Source: Williamsia sp. (lineage in GTDB: Bacteria; Actinomycetota; Actinomycetes; Mycobacteriales; Mycobacteriaceae). From it: a stretch of DNA of 64,000 nt. Shown piece after piece: positions 1 to 9,429 of the stretch. The stretch lies in assembly GCF_016462415.1 (NCBI RefSeq), contig NZ_JAEMTF010000002.1:1-64000 (forward strand). The letters run 5' to 3'. Below the pieces are notes generated by a model that did not search any database, was not told the origin of the DNA, and saw only the letters and a list, made by a program, of their open reading frames with translations. The translations under genes and the position numbers were made by a program. Position 1 is the stretch's first letter. Each line of letters opens with the position of its first letter.

Positions 1-42
1 GAGTTCTTTTGCCAACTCGTGCACGCGGGCCTTGCCTGCCAC
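1..42 (-). CDS. infB: Translation initiation factor IF-2, N-terminal 14 codons only (runs off the window)
   Basis: Read on the minus strand from a GTG at 42-40, the frame encodes (M)AGKARVHELAKEL, the conserved opening of actinobacterial IF-2 (the IF2_N helix). A GAGGAG ribosome binding site lies just upstream. IF-2 is the GTPase that places initiator tRNA on the 30S subunit. The position downstream of ylxR and nusA is the usual nusA-ylxR-infB order, which supports a call made on so few residues. The rest of the gene lies beyond base 1. Confidence 0.85.
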   Translation of the reverse strand, partial: MAGKARVHELAKEL

Positions 43-237
43 TGCTCTCCTCACTTGGAGGTCGAGCGGGCTGCCCGCTGCGACCTCGGATTACGTTAGA
101 AACGTGCTCATCGTGGGAACTTCACGGTGTGCTCATGTCTTCTGCCACCCGTTCTGCGGAGGGACTCTGCAGTCCCCCGCTCTCGACCGGTCACGTCTGT
201 GACCGGCTCACACCCCGATCGCACCGCGATCGGTTTC
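43..237. other. ylxR-infB spacer, no gene seen
   Basis: About 195 bases separate ylxR from infB. The segment holds the infB ribosome binding site (near 48-54) and a short inverted repeat around 198-215 (gaccggt...accggtc type elements). I see no convincing coding frame; short frames crossing it lack family resemblance. Confidence 0.4.
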
Positions 238-540
238 CTACGCGCCAGGAGGGGCTGCGTCCGACATCTCACGTTCGAGATCGTCGGCGTTCACCACGAG
301 ACCCGGCACCCTGAGCGCCGGACCGAACGCCCTCCGCCGCATCGCGGCCCGAAGACAATCGGGATCGTGATGCAGCCAGGCGCCCCGACCCGGCATGGTC
401 GAGGTGCGGTCGATCGTGGCGACCGTCGCACCGTGCTCTGCTGCCGCCGCGACCCGCACGAGTTCTGCGATCGCGGCACGTTGGCGACATCCGATGCACG
501 TTCGCACGGGACCGGTGGTCGTCAGCGCTTTTTCTACCAT
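238..540 (-). CDS. ylxR: YlxR-family (DUF448) RNA-binding protein
   Basis: A small basic protein of 100 residues from the ATG at 540. It carries the family's RTCIGCRQRA signature near the N-terminus and the PGRGAWLH and RRRAFGPALR segments that form the YlxR fold. Members bind RNA and sit almost always between nusA and infB, as here; their exact role is not settled. An ATG eight codons further upstream (564) is possible, but 540 fits the family length better. It is likely transcribed with nusA and rimP. Confidence 0.88.
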   Translation of the reverse strand: MVEKALTTTGPVRTCIGCRQRAAIAELVRVAAAAEHGATVATIDRTSTMPGRGAWLHHDPDCLRAAMRRRAFGPALRVPGLVVNADDLEREMSDAAPPGA

Positions 541-616
541 CGAAGAGTCTACCGCCCACCGCAAATCGCCGACGACAAGCGTCCGGCGGGCCGTGTCGGG
601 CAGACCTGGATCCGGT

Positions 617-1645
617 TCAGGAGGAGCTCTCCGCCGCGTCGGCCGACGCGTCGACCGGGGCTTCGGCGTCGGAGCGGATGTCGATGCGCCAGCCGGTCAG
701 CCGGGCCGCCAACCGGGCGTTCTGGCCTTCCTTTCCGATCGCCAGCGACAGCTGGTAGTCGGGCACGACGACACGGGCGGCCTTGGCGACGGGGTCGATC
801 ACCGTCACCGAGACCACCTTCGACGGCGACAGCGCGTTGCCGACGAACACCGCGGGGTCGGGGGCGTAGTCGATGATGTCGATCTTCTCGTCGCTGAGCT
901 CACGCATCACATTGCGCACCCGCTGGCCCATCGGCCCGATGCACGCACCCTTGGCGTTCAGACCGGACACCCGGGTGTGCACCGCGATCTTCGACCTGTG
1001 ACCGGCCTCGCGGGCGACCGCGACGATCTCGACCGAACCGTCCTCGATCTCGGGGACCTCCAGCGAGAACAGCTTGCGCACCAGGTTCGGATGGGTCCTC
1101 GAGAGCGTGATCTGCGGACCGCGGGCACCGCGTGCGACACCGACGACGTAGCACTTGATCCGGTCGCCGTGGCGATAGGTCTCACCCGGGACCTGCTCGG
1201 CCGACGGGAGCACCCCCTCGGTGCCGGTCGCCTCGCTGCCGATGCGGACGATGATCAGGCCGCGCGCGTTGGCGCGTGAGTCCTGCTGCACCACACCGCC
1301 GACGATCTCGCCCTCGTGGGTGACGAAGTCGCCGAAGTTCTTCTCGTTCTCCGCGTCCCGCAGCCGCTGCAGGATGACCTGGCGGGCGGTGGTGGCGGCG
1401 ATCCGGCCGAAGCCCTCGGGGGTGTCGTCCCACTCGGAGATGAGCTGGTCGTTCTCGTCACGGGTCTGCGCCATCACGCGCACCTCACCGGACTTGCGGT
1501 TGACGTCGATGCGCGCGTGCGGCGCGTAGCCGTCGGTGTGGCGGTAGGCGGTGATCAGGGCGGTCTCGATCGCCGTGATGACCGTGTCGGCCGGGATGCC
1601 CTTGTCGGCCTCGATCATGCGCAGTGCGGCGATGTCGATGTTCAT
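617..1645 (-). CDS. nusA: Transcription termination/antitermination factor NusA
   Basis: NusA binds RNA polymerase and nascent RNA and controls pausing, termination and antitermination. The 342-residue product begins [16 protein letters not shown], followed by the N-terminal RNAP-binding domain, an S1 domain with the [10 protein letters not shown] segment, and two KH domains ([10 protein letters not shown] and [13 protein letters not shown]). It ends soon after KH2 with an acidic/alanine tail, as in actinobacteria; the proteobacterial acidic repeats are absent. The start at 1645 has an AGAGGA ribosome binding site and overlaps the rimP stop by four bases (ATGA), so the two are translationally coupled. 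A longer frame upstream lies inside rimP and was rejected. Confidence 0.97.
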   Translation of the reverse strand: MNIDIAALRMIEADKGIPADTVITAIETALITAYRHTDGYAPHARIDVNRKSGEVRVMAQTRDENDQLISEWDDTPEGFGRIAATTARQVILQRLRDAENEKNFGDFVTHEGEIVGGVVQQDSRANARGLIIVRIGSEATGTEGVLPSAEQVPGETYRHGDRIKCYVVGVARGARGPQITLSRTHPNLVRKLFSLEVPEIEDGSVEIVAVAREAGHRSKIAVHTRVSGLNAKGACIGPMGQRVRNVMRELSDEKIDIIDYAPDPAVFVGNALSPSKVVSVTVIDPVAKAARVVVPDYQLSLAIGKEGQNARLAARLTGWRIDIRSDAEAPVDASADAAESSS

Positions 1646-2199
1646 GTGTTTCCTCTCACGTTCTTCTCCAGCAGTCCGCACAGCTCGCGTTCGTCGGCAC
1701 TGGGCCCTCCGAAGTCCACCTGCACCACCGCGGACGCCACGTCGGTCAGATCCACCCGGCGGACGTCGCTGCGTCCACCGTGGGTGATCACCAGGTCGAC
1801 GACCGTCTCGTCGTCGTTCAGTCGACCGATGCGTCCCGCGACCTTCTCCGTCGGGGAATCGGCCGCCCCGCCCGAGGCGATCTGGACGATGACCTTGCGG
1901 CCGTGGGCCCGTCGCCAGTGACGAGGCGCGGTCAGGGGGCGGTCGACTCCCGGCGAGGTGACCTCGAGGGTGTAGGCCAACGCCCCCAGGATCGGTTTCG
2001 GGGCGTCATCGACGACGGCGGAGATCTCACGACTGAGATCGGCCAGGACGTCGAGTTCGGCCCCGTTGTCGCGGTCGACCAGGATGCGGACCACACTGCG
2101 GTCGCCGGATCGGTGGACGATGACCTCTTCGAGGTCGAAACCCTGTGCGTGCACGACGGGTGAGATCAGGACGGTGATCGCCTCGGTGTCGCCGGACAT
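1642..2199 (-). CDS. rimP: Ribosome maturation factor RimP
   Basis: RimP assists late 30S subunit assembly. The 185-residue protein shows the typical N-terminal domain ([21 protein letters not shown]) and the signature [13 protein letters not shown] followed by the C-terminal Sm-like barrel. It is the first gene of the minus-strand rimP-nusA-ylxR-infB operon. Its promoter should lie in the 206-base divergent gap before the lipoprotein gene that starts at 2406. Confidence 0.96.
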   Translation of the reverse strand: MSGDTEAITVLISPVVHAQGFDLEEVIVHRSGDRSVVRILVDRDNGAELDVLADLSREISAVVDDAPKPILGALAYTLEVTSPGVDRPLTAPRHWRRAHGRKVIVQIASGGAADSPTEKVAGRIGRLNDDETVVDLVITHGGRSDVRRVDLTDVASAVVQVDFGGPSADERELCGLLEKNVRGNT

Positions 2200-2405
2200 C
2201 TGGGCCTCCTCGTCTGTAGTTGTCTCACGGTGCTCGCCGCCGGAACGACCCGATCGGATCGGATCTCCCTCGCCGCGGGCTGCTGCGGTGCCCCAGGAGT
2301 TTACCCCCCACGCGACACCGATTCCGCCACCGGCGACCGACCGCGGCGCGACGACGGTGTCGCCTGACGCGAACGACGCAGGCGCGCGGTGGCACTATTG
2401 CGCCT

Positions 2406-3014
2406 GTGACCATCGCGCAGCCACGCCCCGGGCCCACCGCCGCGGCCGATCTCCCCTGCCCCCGCATCGCGCGGACCATCAGCCGTCGGTCGATGCTGGT
2501 GCGCACGGCGTCGGTGACCGGCGGTCTCGCCGCGTCCGGGACGGTGCTGGCGGCGTGTGGCGGCGACTCGGGCATCAGCGAGTCGACCCGTATCGCCGAA
2601 CAGCTCGCTCCCCTGTCGCTCGCGGCGTCGGACGACGCGGCTGCGGCGCGGACTCTCAGCGCCCGCAATCCCGACCGATCAGCCGCTCTGGCCGTCATCG
2701 CGACCGAGCGTCAGACGCACGCCACCACGCTGAACGACGAGATCGCCCGCCTCGCTCCCGATCTCGCCCGCCCGAGCACGTCGGCCGGGGTGGCGGCAGC
2801 GTCCGCGCAACCGTCCGGCGCCCCGCCGACATCCGGTACGTCCGCCGCACCCGCCGCCCCCGCGGTGACGACCGTCGAACAGTTGCGTGAGCGGTTGACG
2901 TCGGCCGCGTCGTCGACCGGGGACCTGGCCGTGCGCATGAGCGGCTACCGGGCGGGCATGCTCGGCTCGATCGCCGCCGCGTGCAACGCCGAGGCACAGG
3001 TGCAGCTCGGATGA
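2406..3014 (+). CDS. Twin-arginine lipoprotein with ferritin-like helical region
   Basis: The 202-residue product from the GTG at 2406 has a twin-arginine-like leader (ISRRSMLVRTAS) running into a lipobox, TVLAAC, so it is probably exported and lipid-anchored outside the membrane. The mature part is alpha-helical, with an ERQTH motif (E-x2-H) resembling ferritin-like proteins, then an Ala/Pro/Ser-rich linker and a last helix. It overlaps the next gene by four bases (ATGA). The position corresponds to Rv2843 beside Rv2844 in M. tuberculosis. I infer a pair of related helical proteins; function is unknown. Confidence 0.72.
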   Translation: MTIAQPRPGPTAAADLPCPRIARTISRRSMLVRTASVTGGLAASGTVLAACGGDSGISESTRIAEQLAPLSLAASDDAAAARTLSARNPDRSAALAVIATERQTHATTLNDEIARLAPDLARPSTSAGVAAASAQPSGAPPTSGTSAAPAAPAVTTVEQLRERLTSAASSTGDLAVRMSGYRAGMLGSIAAACNAEAQVQLG

Positions 3015-3448
3015 GCACCGCCACCGACGGTCTGGGTGCCGCGATCGATTCCGAGAACGCCGCGGTGTTCGTCTACGGCGTGGCCGTCGCCTACGCGTCG
3101 GCGACGCGACGTTCCGACATCGACGACTTCACCGCCGAACACCGTTCGCGGCGTGACGAACTCGAGGGTCTGATCGTCGCGGCCGGTGGCACCGCGCCCG
3201 CGCCGGCACCGGGGTACGTCATCCCGGTGGCGGTCACCGACCCGATCACCGCCATCCGCGCCGTACTCCTCGCCGAGGAGGACTGTGCCCGGGCCTACCG
3301 GTCGCTGCTCGAACGCGCCGACACCGACGCACAGCGCCGGTCCGGGCTCGACGGGCTCACCGACAGCGCGCGCCGGGCCGCGGCGTGGCGGTTGGTGCTG
3401 CGGGTCTCCCCGTCGACCGTGGCGCTACCGGGTACCGGCAACCGCTGA
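3011..3448 (+). CDS. DUF4439 ferritin-like domain protein
   Basis: A 145-residue protein starting [20 protein letters not shown]. It matches the DUF4439 family: two helical hairpins, with the conserved [10 protein letters not shown] and [10 protein letters not shown] helices and a second pair around [14 protein letters not shown]. Family members have a ferritin-like fold but no demonstrated activity. It is coupled to the upstream lipoprotein by an ATGA overlap and runs 24 bases into the 3' end of the convergent proS gene. Confidence 0.8.
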   Translation: MSTATDGLGAAIDSENAAVFVYGVAVAYASATRRSDIDDFTAEHRSRRDELEGLIVAAGGTAPAPAPGYVIPVAVTDPITAIRAVLLAEEDCARAYRSLLERADTDAQRRSGLDGLTDSARRAAAWRLVLRVSPSTVALPGTGNR

Positions 3449-5161
3449 TCCGACAGCGTCGAGACCGACCTCGGTGACCTCGCCGGTCGAACGGTCGCGC
3501 ACCTCGACGAGTCCGTCGGCGAAGCCGCGGCCCACGACGACCACCGTGGGCATCCCCAACAGTTCGGAATCCTTGAACTTCACCCCGGGTGACGCCTTGC
3601 GGTCGTCGAGCAGCACCGACAGTCCCGACGCGTCGAGACTCTGGGCGATCTCCAACGCACCGTCGGCGGCGCCGGCGTCCTTGTTCGCGATGACGACGTG
3701 GACGTCGAACGGGGCGACCGACTTCGGCCACGCCAGGCCCTTGTCGTCCAGGGTCTGCTCGGCGATGACGCCGACGAGACGGGACACACCGACCCCGTAG
3801 GACCCCTGGATCAGACGCACCGGTTTGCCGTTCTCGCCGAGCACGTCCACGCCGAACGCGTCGGTGTACTTCGTGCCGAGGGCGAAGATGTGACCGATCT
3901 CGATGCCGCGGGCGGCCACCAGGGTGCCGTGGCCGTCCGGTGAGGGGTCACCGTCACGGACCTCGGCGGCCTCGATCGTGCCGTCGGGGACGAAGTCGCG
4001 GCCTGCGACCAGACCGACCACGTGCTTGCCGATCTCGTCGGCGCCGGTGATCCACGCGGTGCCGTCGGCGACCCGCGGGTCGACGAGGTAGCGGGCGCCG
4101 TTGTGCAGCAGCCCGTTCGGACCGATGTATCCCTTGACCAGGAACGGGTTGGCGTCGAAGTCGGCCTGCTCGAGCAGTTCGACCGTCGCGGGCTCGAACG
4201 ATGCCTCGAGACGTTTCATGTCGACGTCGCGGTCGCCGGGAACGCCGACGCCGACGATCTCGGTCTCGGCCCCCGGGTGGTGCACCTTGACCAGGATGTT
4301 CTTCAGGGTGTCGGCGGCGGTCACCGGATGATCCAGGGTCGCGTTCGCCCACTCGACGAGGGTTGCGATGGTGGGGGTCGACCCCGTCTCGTGGACGACC
4401 GCGTCGGACAGGCCGTCGACCGGGCGCGGCGCGGGTGCCGGGGTGAGCACGGCCTCGACGTTGGCGGCGTATCCCGATTCGGTGGAGCGCACGTAGGTGT
4501 CCTCGCCGTTGTCGCTCTCGGCGAGGAACTCCTCGGATGCGCTGCCGCCCATCGCCCCCGACGTCGCCGCGACGATCACGTAGCGGATGCCGAGGCGTTC
4601 GAAGATCCTCTGATAGGCCTCGCGGTGGTTCGCGTAGGACACCTTCGCGCCTGCGTCGTCGAGGTCGAACGAGTAGGAGTCCTTCATGACGAACTCGCGG
4701 CCGCGCAGGATGCCTGCGCGGGGCCGCGCCTCGTCCCGGTACTTGTTCTGGATCTGATAGAGCGTCACCGGCAGATCCTTGTAGGACGTGTACTCCCCCT
4801 TGACCAGGAGGGCGAACAGTTCCTCGTGGGTGGGGCCGAGCAGCATGTCGACGCCGCGCCGGTCCTTGAGCCGGAACAGGTCGTCGCCGTAGTCCGACCA
4901 CCGATGGGTCACCTCGTACGGATCGCGCGGCAGCAGCGCGGGCAACACGATCTCCTGCCCGCCGATCTGGTCCATCTCCTCGCGGACGATCGCCTCGACG
5001 CGACGCAGCACCTTCAGTCCCAGCGGTAGCCAACTGTAGATGCCGGGCGCGACCCGGCGGACGTAACCGGCGCGCACCAACAGCTTGTGGCTGGGCAGCT
5101 CGGCGTCCGCGGGATCGTCACGAAGGGTGCGGACGAACAGGTTCGACATGCGGGTGATCAC
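3425..5161 (-). CDS. proS: Prolyl-tRNA synthetase
   Basis: ProS charges tRNA-Pro with proline in the cytoplasm. The 578-residue protein is of the bacterial type: class II motif 1/2 region ([15 protein letters not shown], then [16 protein letters not shown]), an inserted editing (YbaK-like) domain at roughly residues 230-390, motif 3 (SYGVGVSRL) and a C-terminal anticodon-binding domain. I chose the GTG at 5161 because the protein then begins [13 protein letters not shown], like mycobacterial ProS (MITRMSELF), with AGGG upstream; a TTG three codons earlier has no spacing for a ribosome binding site. It converges on and overlaps the DUF4439 gene. Confidence 0.97.
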   Translation of the reverse strand: MITRMSNLFVRTLRDDPADAELPSHKLLVRAGYVRRVAPGIYSWLPLGLKVLRRVEAIVREEMDQIGGQEIVLPALLPRDPYEVTHRWSDYGDDLFRLKDRRGVDMLLGPTHEELFALLVKGEYTSYKDLPVTLYQIQNKYRDEARPRAGILRGREFVMKDSYSFDLDDAGAKVSYANHREAYQRIFERLGIRYVIVAATSGAMGGSASEEFLAESDNGEDTYVRSTESGYAANVEAVLTPAPAPRPVDGLSDAVVHETGSTPTIATLVEWANATLDHPVTAADTLKNILVKVHHPGAETEIVGVGVPGDRDVDMKRLEASFEPATVELLEQADFDANPFLVKGYIGPNGLLHNGARYLVDPRVADGTAWITGADEIGKHVVGLVAGRDFVPDGTIEAAEVRDGDPSPDGHGTLVAARGIEIGHIFALGTKYTDAFGVDVLGENGKPVRLIQGSYGVGVSRLVGVIAEQTLDDKGLAWPKSVAPFDVHVVIANKDAGAADGALEIAQSLDASGLSVLLDDRKASPGVKFKDSELLGMPTVVVVGRGFADGLVEVRDRSTGEVTEVGLDAVGSAVAGTR

Positions 5162-5251
5162 GAACGCCAACCCTAGTGGTCGGATGCCCTGTCGTCCCCC
5201 GCCCGCCCTCGGGTGGGGGCCGTACGGACGGGCGCACTACCGTCGACATCT

Positions 5252-5995
5252 GTGCTCATCGTGCTGCCGCCCTCGGAGACCAAGTCCGACGGCGGGCGTG
5301 GCGCCCCGCTGGACCTCACGACGCTGTCGTTCCCGTCTCTCACCCCCGTCCGTGATCGCATCGCGACGGCGTTGGTGGAGTTGGCCGACGACCCCGCGCG
5401 CAGCGCGGCGGTCCTGGGCCTCGGGCAGCGACAACTCGGCGAGGTCGATCGCAACGCCGCACTGTGGACGTCGGCGACCCGACCGGCGATCGAGCGGTAC
5501 ACCGGAGTGCTCTACGACGCACTCGGCGTCGGCGACCTGACCCGGGCGTCGCGCACCAAGGCCGATGACCGACTCGCGGTGGGATCGGCACTGTTCGGGG
5601 TCGTGCGGGCCCGCGATCAGATCCCCGCCTACCGGTTGTCGTCGGGATCGAAGCTGCCCGGTATGGGAACCCTGGCCGCGCAGTGGAAGCCGGACCTGAC
5701 CGAGGCGCTGGCCGGGCTCGACGACGAGGTGGTTGTCGACCTGCGGTCGGGTGGCTACCGCTCGTTGGGTCCGATCCCCGGGGCGATGGACGTGACCGTA
5801 CTGACCGAGGCCCAGGACGGATCACGCAGCGTGGTCAGCCATTTCAACAAACACCACAAGGGTGTGATGGCGCGGTCGTTGGTCACGACCCGCAAGCGGG
5901 TGCGCGACATCGACTCGCTCGCGGCGGTGGTGTCCGATGGTGGTCAGCGCACCGAGATAGCGTCGGCGACCGAGTTGATCATCCTCACCGACTGA
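5252..5995 (+). CDS. yaaA: YaaA/DUF328 family peroxide-stress protein
   Basis: The 247-residue product from the GTG at 5252 opens VLIVLPPSETKSDGG, the YaaA signature, and carries the family's FNKHHKG motif near residue 200. In Escherichia coli YaaA limits free iron and DNA damage during peroxide stress and binds DNA; transfer of that role here is inference. It is divergent from proS across a 90-base gap and convergent with cysG (25 bases apart). No strong ribosome binding site is visible, so a leaderless start is possible. Confidence 0.85.
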   Translation: MLIVLPPSETKSDGGRGAPLDLTTLSFPSLTPVRDRIATALVELADDPARSAAVLGLGQRQLGEVDRNAALWTSATRPAIERYTGVLYDALGVGDLTRASRTKADDRLAVGSALFGVVRARDQIPAYRLSSGSKLPGMGTLAAQWKPDLTEALAGLDDEVVVDLRSGGYRSLGPIPGAMDVTVLTEAQDGSRSVVSHFNKHHKGVMARSLVTTRKRVRDIDSLAAVVSDGGQRTEIASATELIILTD

Positions 5996-6020
5996 GGTCG
6001 GCGTCGCATCTGCGCACCGA

Positions 6021-7289
6021 TCAGGCCGTGACCCGACCCAGTGATCCGGTCAGCGCGTCGAACGCGGCGACCTCGCCGATGACCACGATCGCAGGCGGGC
6101 GGATGTCCTGTGCGCGGGCGACCTCGCCCGCCGTGGCGAGGTCGGCGGTGACGCTGCGCTGGGTGGGCATCGATGCGTGTTCGATGATCGCGACCGGGGT
6201 CTGCGGGTCACGACCACCCTCGATGAGCGCGGTGGTGAACTCCTCCAGCCGTTCGACCGCCATCATCAGCACGATGGTGCCCCGCAGTCGCGCCAGTGCG
6301 GGCCAGTCGATGAGCGAGTCGGGGTGTCCGGGCCTCAGGTGACCGGAGACGATGACCACCTCGTGGGTCACCCCGCGGTGGGTGACCGGGATGCCCGCGG
6401 CGGCGGGAGCGGCGATGGCGCTGGTGATCCCGGGGACGACCGTCACCGCGACGCCGGCCTGCACGCACGCCGCCAGTTCCTCGAAACCGCGGCCGTAGAC
6501 GTAGGGGTCACCGCCCTTGAGGCGCACCACGAACTTCCCGGCGCGGGCGTGGTCGATCAACGCCTGGTTGATCGCCTCCTGCTTCATGGCGCGGCCGTAG
6601 GGCACCTTCGCCGCGTCGATGATCTCCACCCACGGCGCGAGTTCGGCGAGCAGGGCCGGTGGGGCGAGGCGGTCGGCGACGACCACGTCGGCCGCGGCGA
6701 GGAGCCGTCGGCCACGGACGGTGATCAGTTCCGGGTCGCCCGGACCGCCGCCGACGAGTGCGACGCCGGCCGGATAGGTCCCCGGGACCGCGGTGCCCAG
6801 GGTCCCGTCGATGAGACCCTGGCCGATCTCCGACCGGATGCGGGCCGACCGCCGGTGATCACCCGAGGCGAGCACACCGATGTTGAGGCGGTCGTGCTGG
6901 ATCGACGCCGGGGTGACCGCGCTGCCGTGCCGGGCGTCGTCGGCGCGGACACAGAAGATCCGTCGGCGCTCGGCCTCGGCGACCACCGCGGCGTTCACCT
7001 CGGCGTCGTCGGTGCAGGCGAGCGCGTACCAGGCGCCGTCGAGGTCGCCGTCACGGTAGGCACGACGCTCCACGGTGATACCGGGGAACGACTCGACGGT
7101 GGGCGTCGGGTCGATCGCGATGACGTGGATGTCGGCACCGCTGGCCGAGAGGGTGCCGAGTCGGCGGGTGACGACCGATCCCCCTCCGATCAGTACGACG
7201 CGTCGACCGCGGAGGTCGAGACCGACCAGATAGTGGTCGTCGCCGGACCCATCGGCCACGGCCGGGTCGTCAGGGGTGGGTGCGGACAT
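6021..7289 (-). CDS. cysG: CysG-like fusion: precorrin-2 dehydrogenase plus uroporphyrinogen-III methyltransferase
   Basis: The enzyme makes precorrin-2 from uroporphyrinogen III with SAM and oxidises it toward sirohydrochlorin, feeding siroheme and cobalamin. Residues about 25-180 form the Met8/SirC-type NAD-binding domain (GRRVVLIGGGSVVTRR; CVRADDARHGSAVTPASI). Residues about 185-415 form the SUMT domain, with VGGGPGDPELITVRG, RLKGGDPYVYGRGFEE and the PAAAGIPVTHRG segment. The ATG at 7289 gives 422 residues. It overlaps the cobB 3' end by 20 bases and is the last gene of the operon, as Rv2847c is in M. tuberculosis. Confidence 0.94.
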   Translation of the reverse strand: MSAPTPDDPAVADGSGDDHYLVGLDLRGRRVVLIGGGSVVTRRLGTLSASGADIHVIAIDPTPTVESFPGITVERRAYRDGDLDGAWYALACTDDAEVNAAVVAEAERRRIFCVRADDARHGSAVTPASIQHDRLNIGVLASGDHRRSARIRSEIGQGLIDGTLGTAVPGTYPAGVALVGGGPGDPELITVRGRRLLAAADVVVADRLAPPALLAELAPWVEIIDAAKVPYGRAMKQEAINQALIDHARAGKFVVRLKGGDPYVYGRGFEELAACVQAGVAVTVVPGITSAIAAPAAAGIPVTHRGVTHEVVIVSGHLRPGHPDSLIDWPALARLRGTIVLMMAVERLEEFTTALIEGGRDPQTPVAIIEHASMPTQRSVTADLATAGEVARAQDIRPPAIVVIGEVAAFDALTGSLGRVTA

Positions 7290-8775
7290 GCGTAGACCGT
7301 ACCGACGAGGTGTGTCCGGGGACCAATTCCGCCTCGGCGGTCGCCGCGACGGCGGAATCGACCAGTCGGACAACGGACTCGGGGGCACCCGCCGGGTGGG
7401 TGTGCAGGTAGGAGGCGTGCACCGACCCCGCGATGACGCCGTCGGTCAGCGAGGTCCCGACCCGTCGCCATCCCCAGGCGGCCTGGGCGGGCCCGATCGG
7501 TTCGACGACGCTGCGGTGGAACTCGTGGCCGGTGATCCGGGTGCCCGCGGTGAACACCGAGGAGTCCGCCAGCGCGACCGCATCGCGGTAGCCCAGGGTC
7601 AGGGACGGACCGAAGTGGCCGCGGACCGGGAGCACGTCGGCCATGGTGTGGCCGTCGAGGTCGCGGGCCAGATAGAGCAGCCCCGCACACTCGGCGTGGA
7701 TCGGTCGGCCCGCATCCGCGTGCGCGCGCAGTTGCTCGAGCAGGCCGACGTTGGCGGCGAGGGTGTGCACGTGTTCCTCGGGGAACCCGCCGCCGACGAT
7801 GACCGCGTCGGAATCCCCCGGCAGGCCGTCCTGCAGGGGATCGAACGCGACGACCTCGGCTCCGGCGGCGGCCAGGAGTTCGGCGTGCTCGGCGTAGCTG
7901 AAGGTGAACGCGGCGCCACCGGCCACCGCGACCCGGATGGGTCGCTCCGGCGCGCGGGCGTCGGTGCGGGCCCGCGCGACGGCGACCTCCTCGGCGGCCG
8001 ACCACACCGGTCCCGACATCGCACGGCGCGTACGTCCGGCGGCCACCACGGCGGCGAGATCGGCTGTCTCGGAGACCAGTTGCGCCATCGCGTCGACGGC
8101 GGTGCGCGCCGCTCCCCCGTGTTCGACGGCCGGGATCAGCCCGAGGTGGCGCGAGGGGACGACCAGTTCGGTCGCCCGACCCAGCACCGCGAACACCGGC
8201 AACCCGACGCGGTCGCACGCCTGACGCAGCACGTGTTCGTGACGCGGTGAGCCCACACGGTTGAGGATGACACCGCAGATGTCGACGGACGGGTCGAAAC
8301 TGCGCAGTCCGTGCAGGATCGCGGCGAGCGTCTGACTGTGCCCCGACGCGTCGACCACGACGATGACAGGGGCCCCGATGAGAGCGGCCACGTGCGCGGT
8401 GGACCCCATGGCCGGGCCACTGCCGTCGAAACCGCCGCCCCCGGGACCGCTGCCCTGTAGGTCATCGTCGGTTATCCGCCCGTCGAACAGACCCATGACG
8501 CCCTCGACGACGGCGAAGTCGGCGCCTGCGCACCCGGCGGCGAACAACGGCGCGACACGGTCGGGGCCGACGAGGTTCGGGTCGAGATTGCGTCCGGGGC
8601 GGCCCGCGGCGACCGCGTGGTAGCCGGGGTCGATGAAGTCGGGGCCCACCTTGAAGGGGGCCACCCGGTGCCCGGCACGTGTCAGCGCACCGATCAGTCC
8701 GGTCGCGACGGTGGTCTTGCCGCTGCCCGATGCGGGAGCGGCGATGACCACGGTGGGTATCGCCGGGTTCACCAT
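7270..8775 (-). CDS. cobB: Cobyrinate/hydrogenobyrinate a,c-diamide synthase
   Basis: CobB amidates side chains a and c of (hydrogeno)cobyrinic acid using glutamine and ATP. The 501-residue protein has the N-terminal P-loop synthase domain (APASGSGKTTVATGL, FKVGPDFIDPGYH) and a C-terminal class I glutamine amidotransferase domain with the nucleophile in HAECAGLLYL and the distal histidine in ITGHEFHRS. A glycine-rich insert (GSGPGGGGFDGSGP) lies in the first domain. Start ATG at 8775; a GTG at 8772 giving a GTGA overlap with cobO is equally possible. cobO, cobB and cysG overlap successively, so translation is coupled. Confidence 0.95.
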   Translation of the reverse strand: MVNPAIPTVVIAAPASGSGKTTVATGLIGALTRAGHRVAPFKVGPDFIDPGYHAVAAGRPGRNLDPNLVGPDRVAPLFAAGCAGADFAVVEGVMGLFDGRITDDDLQGSGPGGGGFDGSGPAMGSTAHVAALIGAPVIVVVDASGHSQTLAAILHGLRSFDPSVDICGVILNRVGSPRHEHVLRQACDRVGLPVFAVLGRATELVVPSRHLGLIPAVEHGGAARTAVDAMAQLVSETADLAAVVAAGRTRRAMSGPVWSAAEEVAVARARTDARAPERPIRVAVAGGAAFTFSYAEHAELLAAAGAEVVAFDPLQDGLPGDSDAVIVGGGFPEEHVHTLAANVGLLEQLRAHADAGRPIHAECAGLLYLARDLDGHTMADVLPVRGHFGPSLTLGYRDAVALADSSVFTAGTRITGHEFHRSVVEPIGPAQAAWGWRRVGTSLTDGVIAGSVHASYLHTHPAGAPESVVRLVDSAVAATAEAELVPGHTSSVRSTHVRTHP

Positions 8776-9383
8776 TCGATTCCCTTCTGTCCCTTGCGTC
8801 CGGCGTCCATCGGATGCTTGGTCTTGGTCATGTCGGTGACGAGGTCGGCCGCGGCGACGAGGCCCTCGGGTGCTCGCCGACCGGTGATGACGACGTGTTG
8901 TTTGCCGGGGCGCTCGGCCAGGACGTCGAGCACCTCGTCGAGGTCGATCCAGCCCCAGCCGAGCGGGTAGGTGAACTCGTCGAGGACGTAGAAGTCGTGC
9001 GTCTCGTCGCGCAGTCGGCGGGCGATCTCGGCCCACCCCTCGCGGGCCTGTTCGGCGTGGTCGGTCTCGGCGTCGCCGTGCCGTATCCACGACCAGCCCG
9101 AGCCCATCTTGTGCCACTGCACCGGGCCGCCCTGTCCCGTGCGGTCGTGCAGTTCGCCGAGTGCGGTCATCGCGGTCTCCTCGCCGACCTTCCACTTGGC
9201 GTTCTTGACGAACTGGAACACGCCGATGTCGAGGCCGGCGTTCCATGCCCGCATGGCCATGCCGAACGCGGCGGTCGACTTCCCCTTGCCGTCACCGGTG
9301 TGGACCGCGAGCAGAGCGCTGTTGCGGCGTTGTCGGGTGGTCAGTCCGTCGTCGGGTACGACGGCGGGAACTCCTTGCGGCAC
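8769..9383 (-). CDS. cobO: Corrinoid adenosyltransferase
   Basis: CobO transfers the 5'-deoxyadenosyl group of ATP to Co(I) corrinoids. The 204-residue protein is of the BtuR/CobA type: a P-loop HTGDGKGKSTAAFG near residues 28-41, the VFQFVKNAKWKVGE strand, LDEFTYPLGWGW, and VITGRRAPEGLVAAADLVTDM near the C-terminus, ending in the family's KGIEW. It lies 46 bases downstream of the chelatase gene and overlaps cobB by seven bases. Its product acts directly before or after the CobB/CobQ amidations. Confidence 0.95.
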   Translation of the reverse strand: MPQGVPAVVPDDGLTTRQRRNSALLAVHTGDGKGKSTAAFGMAMRAWNAGLDIGVFQFVKNAKWKVGEETAMTALGELHDRTGQGGPVQWHKMGSGWSWIRHGDAETDHAEQAREGWAEIARRLRDETHDFYVLDEFTYPLGWGWIDLDEVLDVLAERPGKQHVVITGRRAPEGLVAAADLVTDMTKTKHPMDAGRKGQKGIEW

Positions 9384-9429
9384 AGTCGCACTCCTCTCGA
9401 TCGGTGTCCTGTCGCGAACGGTGGCCGGG

